A stretch of DNA of 34,254 bases, from NCBI GenBank assembly GCA_902543665.1, contig CACBZI010000004.1:1-34254 (forward strand), in the 5' to 3' direction. The notes under the pieces are model-generated. The model saw only the letters and a list, made by a program, of their open reading frames with translations. It was not told where the DNA came from and searched no databases. Below are positions 27,921 to 34,254 of this stretch, one piece after another. This DNA comes from an uncultured Pelagibacteraceae bacterium (GTDB lineage Bacteria; Pseudomonadota; Alphaproteobacteria; Pelagibacterales; Pelagibacteraceae). Every line of letters begins with the position of its first letter. Position 1 is the stretch's first letter. A program made the position numbers and the translations under genes.

Positions 27921-29196
27921 ATTTTTAAAGAAAGCACCTAAAACAGCATCCACAGATGATGCAAAAACTCGTGAAATCGTTCAAACGCTTTTAAAAGATT
28001 TAGAAACATCTAAAGAAACTGGATGTAAAGAACTAACAAAGAAATTTGACAAATATGAAGGAGATATAATTGTCTCTAAAGAAAGAATTGAAGAAATAAA
28101 TAAATCTATAGATCAAAAAACTAAAGACGATGTAAAGTTTGCTCATGATAGAGTTCGAAAATTTGCAGAAGCTCAATTAAAAAATTATGGTAATGATTTT
28201 GAAATAGAATTATCAAAAGGTTTATATGCAGGACAAAAACTTGTGCCAGTCAATACTGCAGGGTGTTATATTCCAGGAGGAAGATTTGCTCATATCGCAT
28301 CAGCTGTTATGAGTGTTACAACTGCAAAGGTAGCTGGTGTTAAGAATATCATTGCATGTAGCCCACCAAAACCAAATGTTGGAGCTCATCCAACCATAAT
28401 CTATACAGCAAATTTATGTGGAGCAGATGTGATAATGAATTTAGGTGGAATTCCAGCAATCGCTGCAATGACATATGGATTGTTTAAAAACGCTCCAGCT
28501 GACATGTTAGTCGGTCCTGGTAACCAATTTGTTGCGGAAGCCAAGAGAATTTTATTTGGAAGAGTAGGGATTGATCTATTTGCTGGACCAACAGAGATAG
28601 CAATAATAGCTGACGAAAATGCAGATCCTGAAATTGTTGCAGTTGATTTAGTTGGGCAAGCAGAGCATGGTTACAATTCACCAGCCTGGCTTTACACTAC
28701 AAGCAAAGATTTAGCAGACAAAGTTTTAAAAAGAGTACCAGAATTAATTAAAGAACTTCCTGAATTACCAAGAAAAAGTGCTGAAGCTGCATGGAAAGAT
28801 TACGGAGAAGTTATTTTATGTGACACTGATGAAGAAATGGTTCAGATAAGTGACGAATACGCTCCAGAACACTTAGAAGTTCAAACAAAAAATTTAGATT
28901 GGTTTCATAAAAGACTAAAAAATTATGGATCATTATTCATTGGAGAAGAAACTACTGTTGCTTACGGTGATAAATGCTCAGGGACTAATCATATATTACC
29001 AACAAAAGGTGCTGGAAAATATACAGGTGGTTTATTTGTTGGAAAATTTATAAAGACATTAAGCTTTCAAAGAATGACAAAAGAATCGACAAAGGAAGTA
29101 GGAGCAGCTGCTGCTAGACTTTCAAGATACGAAGGAATGGAAGCTCACGCTAGAACCGGAGATGTGAGATTAAGAAAATACGGTTTTTCTAATTAA
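27910..29196 (+). CDS. hpsN: HisD-family dehydrogenase; likely sulfopropanediol (DHPS) 3-dehydrogenase
   Basis: Histidinol dehydrogenase-family motifs (PGGRFAHIASAVMSVTTAKVAGVKNI, VGPGNQFVAEAKR, GPTEIAIIAD, QAEHG) with the HpsN-like C-terminal half VAYGDKCSGTNHILPTKGAGKYTGGLFVGKFIKTLSFQRMTKE; follows a TRAP transporter; suyAB in window. Confidence 0.75.
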   Translation: MAIKFLKKAPKTASTDDAKTREIVQTLLKDLETSKETGCKELTKKFDKYEGDIIVSKERIEEINKSIDQKTKDDVKFAHDRVRKFAEAQLKNYGNDFEIELSKGLYAGQKLVPVNTAGCYIPGGRFAHIASAVMSVTTAKVAGVKNIIACSPPKPNVGAHPTIIYTANLCGADVIMNLGGIPAIAAMTYGLFKNAPADMLVGPGNQFVAEAKRILFGRVGIDLFAGPTEIAIIADENADPEIVAVDLVGQAEHGYNSPAWLYTTSKDLADKVLKRVPELIKELPELPRKSAEAAWKDYGEVILCDTDEEMVQISDEYAPEHLEVQTKNLDWFHKRLKNYGSLFIGEETTVAYGDKCSGTNHILPTKGAGKYTGGLFVGKFIKTLSFQRMTKESTKEVGAAAARLSRYEGMEAHARTGDVRLRKYGFSN

Positions 29197-30200
29197 TGCA
29201 TGCTTTAGTTTATACTGGAACAGAAAAAATAGTTTACAGAGAAGAAAAAGATCCTACTAAAAAACCTGGTGAGGCATTAGTAAAAGTTCATGCCTCAGGT
29301 ATCTGCGGTTCAGATATGCATGCTTACCACGGTAAAGATGAAAGAAGAATTCCACCACTTATATTGGGTCACGAGTTTAGCGGAACAAGTTTAGATGGAA
29401 AATTTAAAGATAAAGAAGTCGTAATCAATCCACTAATTAGTTGTGAGAACTGTGATTATTGCAAAAACAAAAGAGAACATTTGTGCCCGCAAAGAACAAT
29501 GATTGGAATGAGCACTCCTACAAAAAGAGATGGGGGTTTAGCAGAATTAGTTTCTGTACCAGAGCAAAATATTTTTGAGGTACCAAAAGGTTTAAATATG
29601 AAAGAAGCTGCATTAGCTGAACCTACTGCTGTTGCTTTACATGCAGTTTTATTAGCTGAGGCAAATTTAAAAAAACCTTTATCGGAGTGTAAAATTTTAA
29701 TTCAAGGTGCGGGGGCTATAGGTTTGCTTTGTGGTCTGGTGCTAAATAAGGAAAAAAATTCTAGTAATATAATCATGTCTGATCCTAATAAAAAAAGATT
29801 AGATGAATGCGGAAAATATCTTAAAGCAAGTTTTGTTGCACCAGATGATAAATCTATAAAAGAAAATCATTTTGACTTAATATTAGAGTCTGTGGGACTA
29901 GAGATTACTAGACATCAAGCGATTAATTCAATAGCGCCTGGAGGCACTATAGTTCATATAGGTTTAACTCAACCCTCTGGAACTTTTAATTTTAAAAAAC
30001 TAACAATCCAAGAAGTAACATTAGTAGGTACTTATTGTTACACAAACGATGACTTTAAAAATAGTTTAGTAATTTTAAAAGACAAAAAATTAGGTGATTT
30101 AGGATGGATAGAGTATCGAGATCTTAAAAAAGGTTCAGATGCATTTCAAGAAATACATAATGGTACTTGTGTTGCCCCTAAAATCATTCTTATTCCTTAG
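29196..30200 (+). CDS. Zn-dependent MDR alcohol dehydrogenase, likely DHPS pathway partner
   Basis: HASGICGSDMHAYHGKDERRIPPLILGHEFSGT, CENCDYCKNKREHLCPQR, LIQGAGAIGLLCG; start overlaps hpsN stop. Confidence 0.9.
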   Translation: MHALVYTGTEKIVYREEKDPTKKPGEALVKVHASGICGSDMHAYHGKDERRIPPLILGHEFSGTSLDGKFKDKEVVINPLISCENCDYCKNKREHLCPQRTMIGMSTPTKRDGGLAELVSVPEQNIFEVPKGLNMKEAALAEPTAVALHAVLLAEANLKKPLSECKILIQGAGAIGLLCGLVLNKEKNSSNIIMSDPNKKRLDECGKYLKASFVAPDDKSIKENHFDLILESVGLEITRHQAINSIAPGGTIVHIGLTQPSGTFNFKKLTIQEVTLVGTYCYTNDDFKNSLVILKDKKLGDLGWIEYRDLKKGSDAFQEIHNGTCVAPKIILIP

Positions 30201-30285
30201 TTCTTCTTCTGGTTGTAGACAAATTGCATACCTGAAATAAAATTTTAACATAGTTAATTTAAAAGAATATTAAATAAACTTAATT

Positions 30286-30657
30286 ATGAAAAAAATTATT
30301 TTGATAATCTCTTTTCTTGTTTTCACTTCCGCGAACGCAGGAATGAGCGATAAAGATAAATCAAAAGCATGGGATTGTGTTGGGATATATATGGCTAATT
30401 ACTTTCTGCCATCAGGAGAAAAATTTGAGTATGGCATGAAAGAAAAATCTATATCAACTGTAAAGGTATTAAAAACATACGCACTTGAAATTGGTATACC
30501 AGAAAAAGAATGGGATACAGGAGTTAACAAGGCAGTAGATAAGCATTATGGTTCAAAATATGATGAGGCCAAAACTGAGAAGTGCCATTCTTTTGTTGAA
30601 GCTTTAGTTCCTAATGGAGCTGAAAGAGTAAAAAAAGTAGTACAAACATTATATTAA
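30286..30657 (+). CDS. Small exported hypothetical protein (123 aa)
   Basis: Signal peptide MKKIILIISFLVFTSANAG; starts a tightly spaced run of small genes. Confidence 0.75.
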   Translation: MKKIILIISFLVFTSANAGMSDKDKSKAWDCVGIYMANYFLPSGEKFEYGMKEKSISTVKVLKTYALEIGIPEKEWDTGVNKAVDKHYGSKYDEAKTEKCHSFVEALVPNGAERVKKVVQTLY

Positions 30658-30660
30658 ATA

Positions 30661-30948
30661 ATGAGCGGGTACGTCATAGCCAATATAGATGTTAAAAATC
30701 CTGAGGCTTATAAAGAGTATGTTGGAAAAGTAGTTCCAACAGTACAAAAATTCGGAGGTGAATACCTTGTACGTGCCGGCGAGTACAAAGTTATAGATGG
30801 TGAGTGGAAATACCCTAGAACAGTAGTAATAAAATTTCCAACTTATGAAAAAGCTTTAGAGTGGTATGACTCTGAGGAATATAAACCAGTAAAACCAATT
30901 CGATTAGCAAACTCAGTAGCTAATGGAATTATAATAAAAGGAATTTAA
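30661..30948 (+). CDS. DUF1330 family protein
   Basis: MSGYVIANIDVKNPEAYKEYVGKVVPTVQKFGGEYLVRAGEYKVIDGEW.PRTVVIKFPTYEKALEWYDSEEYKP.KPIR. Confidence 0.93.
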   Translation: MSGYVIANIDVKNPEAYKEYVGKVVPTVQKFGGEYLVRAGEYKVIDGEWKYPRTVVIKFPTYEKALEWYDSEEYKPVKPIRLANSVANGIIIKGI

Positions 30949-30962
30949 ATAAAAGGAAAAAA

Positions 30963-31253
30963 ATGGAAAAAGAAATGTTAGTACATCTTAAATTTAAAGA
31001 GGGCAAATTAGAAACTTTTACTAACTGGATGCAATCAGATGAAGGTATGGGCGTTAGAAAGAGTGTTGCTTACCCAGAAAAAACCGTCGGGGCTATGATT
31101 CCTGATAAAAGCGGAATGTTATTTAAAGTTAATGTTCATAACGAAGCTGGGATGAAAGAGTTTGTAACTGGGAACAACCCTACAGCTAAAGCGATTTATT
31201 CCGAGTGTGTAGATAGTGCTCAGTTATATGAGCTATCAAAAATAAATCTATAA
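30963..31253 (+). CDS. Small protein (96 aa), probable dimeric alpha/beta-barrel-like
   Basis: Size, MLVHLKFKEGKLETFTNWM start and operon context. Confidence 0.65.
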   Translation: MEKEMLVHLKFKEGKLETFTNWMQSDEGMGVRKSVAYPEKTVGAMIPDKSGMLFKVNVHNEAGMKEFVTGNNPTAKAIYSECVDSAQLYELSKINL

Positions 31254-31263
31254 AGGAGGAAAA

Positions 31264-31551
31264 ATGAAAAACTATATGGTAACGCACACTTTTAAGTCTG
31301 CTGAAATGAAAAAAAAATTTACTGATACAGTGGCTTCTATGAAGATGGAAGATATTGTTAAGAGCATGAAAAGTGACAATGCTGCTTGTCAAATGACTTG
31401 GAATACACCAGGAGACACGATGGAAATGTATTGTTGGTGGAAAGGAAAAGATGAGCAGGCAATTATTAATCAACTAGGTCAAATGAATGATTTTTTCACT
31501 CCTCATAAGTTTGTTGAGTGCACCGATCAAGTCATGGACTATAACGCATAG
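31264..31551 (+). CDS. Small protein (95 aa), possibly dimeric alpha/beta-barrel-like
   Basis: MKNYMVTHTFKSAEMKKKFTDTVASMK; strong SD aaaggaggaaaaATG. Confidence 0.65.
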   Translation: MKNYMVTHTFKSAEMKKKFTDTVASMKMEDIVKSMKSDNAACQMTWNTPGDTMEMYCWWKGKDEQAIINQLGQMNDFFTPHKFVECTDQVMDYNA

Positions 31552-31558
31552 GATATTT

Positions 31559-31975
31559 ATGATCGATAAATTTGGAAACGCATTTTATTTAATAATTTAC
31601 TTAGCACATTTTATTATAGTTGGTAGTTACGCTTACCAATTAGTCTTTGATACTAAAAAATTTCTAAAGGGTAGAGGAGTTGATAAAACTGCTACCTTGA
31701 TTACGAGATTTGCAGGCTCATTCATGATCGCTACTGTTTTAATGGCAATATATATAGCTTTTATCAGATCAGGCGGCGTAGAGGCTACTTGGGCCTTCTT
31801 TAACTTAGTCTTTATAATGAACGTTTCGATATTAGTTGTTAATTTTTATACATTAAAAATTGATAAAACAGGTTTAACTAAAAAAACTAGAAACGATGGA
31901 ATATATGCTCCACTCGTTCTTGTTATTATCAGTGCTATTCTTTGTTACGGTTTGGCTGATAAAATTTACGTTTAA
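31559..31975 (+). CDS. Small multi-pass membrane protein (138 aa)
   Basis: Four hydrophobic segments; ATG at 31559 (MIDKFGNAFYL) preferred over track start 31487, which overlaps the upstream gene. Confidence 0.75.
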   Translation: MIDKFGNAFYLIIYLAHFIIVGSYAYQLVFDTKKFLKGRGVDKTATLITRFAGSFMIATVLMAIYIAFIRSGGVEATWAFFNLVFIMNVSILVVNFYTLKIDKTGLTKKTRNDGIYAPLVLVIISAILCYGLADKIYV

Positions 31976-31983
31976 GGAGATAT

Positions 31984-32277
31984 ATGGCAAAGTTTATGAA
32001 TATTGTTAGATGCAAAGTGAAATCATCTAACAGAGAAGAATATTTGAAAAAAATAGATGAGATGCCAAAGTTCGATGGGCAGATTTCAGCGAAATACGTT
32101 GAAACGAAACCTAATGAATTTTTTATGATAGGTGAATGGAATTCTGAAGATGATATTGCTAAAGCAAGACCGAAAATGATTGAATTTTTGGACTCGCTTA
32201 GGCACACTTTAGAAGAGCTGTCATCAGATTTAGGAGTAACAGATCCTCATTCTGGTACAGTTGTAATCGAGAAATAG
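31984..32277 (+). CDS. Antibiotic-biosynthesis-monooxygenase-like (ABM) small protein
   Basis: MAKFMNIVRCKVKSSNREEYLKKIDEMPKFDGQISAKYVETKPNEFFMIGEWNSEDDIAKARPKMIEFLDSLR. Confidence 0.75.
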   Translation: MAKFMNIVRCKVKSSNREEYLKKIDEMPKFDGQISAKYVETKPNEFFMIGEWNSEDDIAKARPKMIEFLDSLRHTLEELSSDLGVTDPHSGTVVIEK

Positions 32278-32290
32278 GAAAGGGGTAACA

Positions 32291-32614
32291 ATGGCAAAAT
32301 TTTATACACTTGGATGTTACACAGCTAAAGGTCTTGGAGGATTTGTAAGCAATCCTTCTACAGACAGAAAAGCTGCTACATCTGCACTTGCTGCTTCTGT
32401 AGGAGCTAAAGTAACTCAATATTCAGGCCTAAGAGGAAAATATGATTTTATGGCAGTGATTGAAGGAACTTTTGAACAAGCTGCTGCAGCTGCAATGGTT
32501 GCTGTTTCTAGTGGTGCTGTTTCAGATTTTACAATTTTAGAAGATGTAGATCTAAATGAGATAGCTAAAACTGCTCAGAAAATGGCTTCATCATACAAAG
32601 AGCCAGGAAAATAA
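32291..32614 (+). CDS. GYD domain-containing protein
   Basis: MAKFYTLGCYTAKGLGGFVSNPSTDRKAATSALAASVGAKVTQYSGLRGKYDFMAVIEGTFEQAAAAAMVAVSSGAV. Confidence 0.9.
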   Translation: MAKFYTLGCYTAKGLGGFVSNPSTDRKAATSALAASVGAKVTQYSGLRGKYDFMAVIEGTFEQAAAAAMVAVSSGAVSDFTILEDVDLNEIAKTAQKMASSYKEPGK

Positions 32615-33322
32615 TTATTTTCTGTAGCTAATACATTTTAAGGTATCAGTGAATTTTATTTGATTTTTATATTTAGATTTTATTTCACTGATACCAAATT
32701 TTATTTCTTTATTACTCATATTCAATAAGCATGAAATGTATCTCTCTCTAATCATTCTTACGTATTTTTGTTTAGAGATATTTACTTTAAAGTTAAAATT
32801 TGTGTAGCTTATTTCTTTTAAGTTTTTTTTGATTATCTTAAATAAAGCTTCATCTCTTTTTAAACTTTTTTCTAAATTTTTTCTCATTTTTTTAAAACAA
32901 GGTATCTTATTATTTTTTGTTTTTAGAGAAAAAATCAATATTTTACCTTTGGTGTTTAATCTTTTTTTAGCAAGATTTAGAAGACGATTTAAATTTTTTT
33001 TTGAAAAAAAATGAATAGTTTGTTTGATTAAGATAAGATCGTATTTTTCTTGTTTATCTAAATATTTTAAAGCTTCTACTCTTTTAAATATAATATTTTT
33101 TTTGACACCCTTATTACTAACAATGTCAATTCCAATAGGTTTATTTCTAAATTTATATTTCTGTTGAAGGGCGCTAATAATATTTGCTCTTCCACATCCA
33201 ACGTCCAATATTTTTGAATTTTTATTTAAACTACTTTTTTTTATAATAAATTTATTAAATTGAGAGATATACGATTTAGATGATAACCAGGTTTTATTAT
33301 CCCAATTTTTAAGTTTTTTCAT
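32615..33322 (-). CDS. Class I SAM-dependent methyltransferase
   Basis: SKILDVGCGRANIISALQQKY motif I, YDLILIKQTIHFF. Confidence 0.85.
   Translation of the reverse strand: MKKLKNWDNKTWLSSKSYISQFNKFIIKKSSLNKNSKILDVGCGRANIISALQQKYKFRNKPIGIDIVSNKGVKKNIIFKRVEALKYLDKQEKYDLILIKQTIHFFSKKNLNRLLNLAKKRLNTKGKILIFSLKTKNNKIPCFKKMRKNLEKSLKRDEALFKIIKKNLKEISYTNFNFKVNISKQKYVRMIRERYISCLLNMSNKEIKFGISEIKSKYKNQIKFTDTLKCISYRK
32642..32695. repeat. 12-bp perfect inverted repeat inside the 3' end of the methyltransferase gene
   Basis: GGTATCAGTGAA (32642-32653) and TTCACTGATACC (32684-32695), 30-nt AT-only-like spacer. Confidence 0.9.
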
Positions 33323-34230
33323 TAAAGCGCAACAACAGCAGCAGCTATGGAAGCAAGTCTTGCTTGAGTATCATCAGCTCTACTTGTTATTACAACAGGT
33401 ACTTTTCCACCAACCACTACACCAGCTGCACAGGCTCCCATAAAAAAAATCATCATTTTTACTAAAGCATTTCCAGTTTCTACATTAGGAACCAGAAGTA
33501 TATCTGTATTACCAGCTACAACATTCTTAATTCCTTTAATTTGAGCAGCTTTTTCAGAAACGGAATTATCGAATGCCATCGGACCAAATACTTCTGCGTT
33601 TAAACCTTCTTCTTTTGCTCTTTTAGTAAGTTCGTTTGCCTCTAAAGAACTAGGCATACTATCTAAAACTTCTTCTGTTGCTGATAACACTGATACTTTT
33701 GGTTTTACAATTCCTATACTACTCGCAAAATTTACTGCATTTTTTAATATATGCATTTTAGTTTCTAATTTTGGTAATACATTTAATGCACCATCAGTAA
33801 TGATAAATGGTTTATCATTTTTTTTCAAAGTCATATGCCAAATATGACTAAGTCTTTTTTTTCCTATCAAATTCAAATCTCTTTTCAAAACTGCTTTCAT
33901 AAGTACGTCTGTATGAATATGTCCTTTCACAATTATTTTAACTTTATCTTCGCTTGCAAGTTTTGCTGCAATTGGTGCAGTGCTATTTTCATCTGGTTCA
34001 CTAATTATTTCGTATTTAGAAATATCCCAGTTCAATTGCTTAGCATTATTTTCAATAATTGATTTATCCCCTATAAATACTGGTATAATTAAATTTGCAT
34101 CTACAGCTTGTTTTGCTGATTCAATAGAAACTGGCTTTACAGCGTTTACTATTACTGCTTTTGCCGGACCTTTTGTTTTAGCTAAATTAAGTAAATTCTC
34201 AGGACAAATAATATCTTTTTTACTAAGCAT
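33322..34230 (-). CDS. Phosphate acetyl/butyryltransferase family protein
   Basis: IIVKGHIHTDVLMKAVLKRDLNLIGKKRLSHIWHM, ITDGALNVLP, GPMAFDNSVSEKAAQIKGI, NTDILLVPNVETGNALVKMMIFF. Confidence 0.92.
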   Translation of the reverse strand: MLSKKDIICPENLLNLAKTKGPAKAVIVNAVKPVSIESAKQAVDANLIIPVFIGDKSIIENNAKQLNWDISKYEIISEPDENSTAPIAAKLASEDKVKIIVKGHIHTDVLMKAVLKRDLNLIGKKRLSHIWHMTLKKNDKPFIITDGALNVLPKLETKMHILKNAVNFASSIGIVKPKVSVLSATEEVLDSMPSSLEANELTKRAKEEGLNAEVFGPMAFDNSVSEKAAQIKGIKNVVAGNTDILLVPNVETGNALVKMMIFFMGACAAGVVVGGKVPVVITSRADDTQARLASIAAAVVAL

Positions 34231-34254
34231 TTAATTTTTCCATTTCTCTTAAAA

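Noticed and set aside
27910-29196. Calling the HisD-family protein a histidine-biosynthesis histidinol dehydrogenase
   Set aside because: Context (TRAP transporter, MDR dehydrogenase, suyAB, xsc) and C-terminal signature favour HpsN, though only phylogeny can settle it.
1-34254. CRISPR arrays, phage defence systems, transposases or integrases
   Set aside because: No regularly spaced repeats, no recognisable Cas, nuclease, transposase or integrase motifs in any listed ORF.
34231-34254. End of another minus-strand gene (…MEKLNA*) overlapping the Pta-family start
   Set aside because: A possible reading frame exists but fewer than 10 codons are visible, too little to support a call.

Overview
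AT-rich, densely packed bacterial chromosome segment. Gene content and style resemble a marine alphaproteobacterium of the SAR11/Pelagibacterales type (inference from AT bias, tiny intergenic gaps, stop/start overlaps and the aprMBA, xsc, suyAB and TRAP content). The main theme is organosulfonate catabolism. It includes APS reductase (aprM-aprB-aprA) with a TauE/SafE exporter, sulfolactate sulfo-lyase (suyAB) divergent from sulfoacetaldehyde acetyltransferase (xsc), a TRAP transporter followed by a HisD-family enzyme that looks like HpsN plus a Zn-dependent alcohol dehydrogenase, and a Pta-like phosphotransacylase. A surface-modification cassette (SxtJ-like, SGNH, MBOAT, SGNH, DUF5989/SxtK-like, SxtI-type carbamoyltransferase) sits inside this region. 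Other points of interest: a GC-richer stretch at 1693-1862 that folds by eye into five stems, three with GNRA loops (candidate ncRNA of unknown family); an ORF-track-missed 27-aa highly basic peptide with a strong Shine-Dalgarno; a CADD-type self-sacrificing pABA synthase candidate next to a small nucleotidyltransferase; and an operon of several tiny dimeric alpha/beta-barrel-like proteins wrapped around a small membrane protein. No CRISPR array, tRNA, rRNA, transposase or recognisable transcription-factor gene was found.
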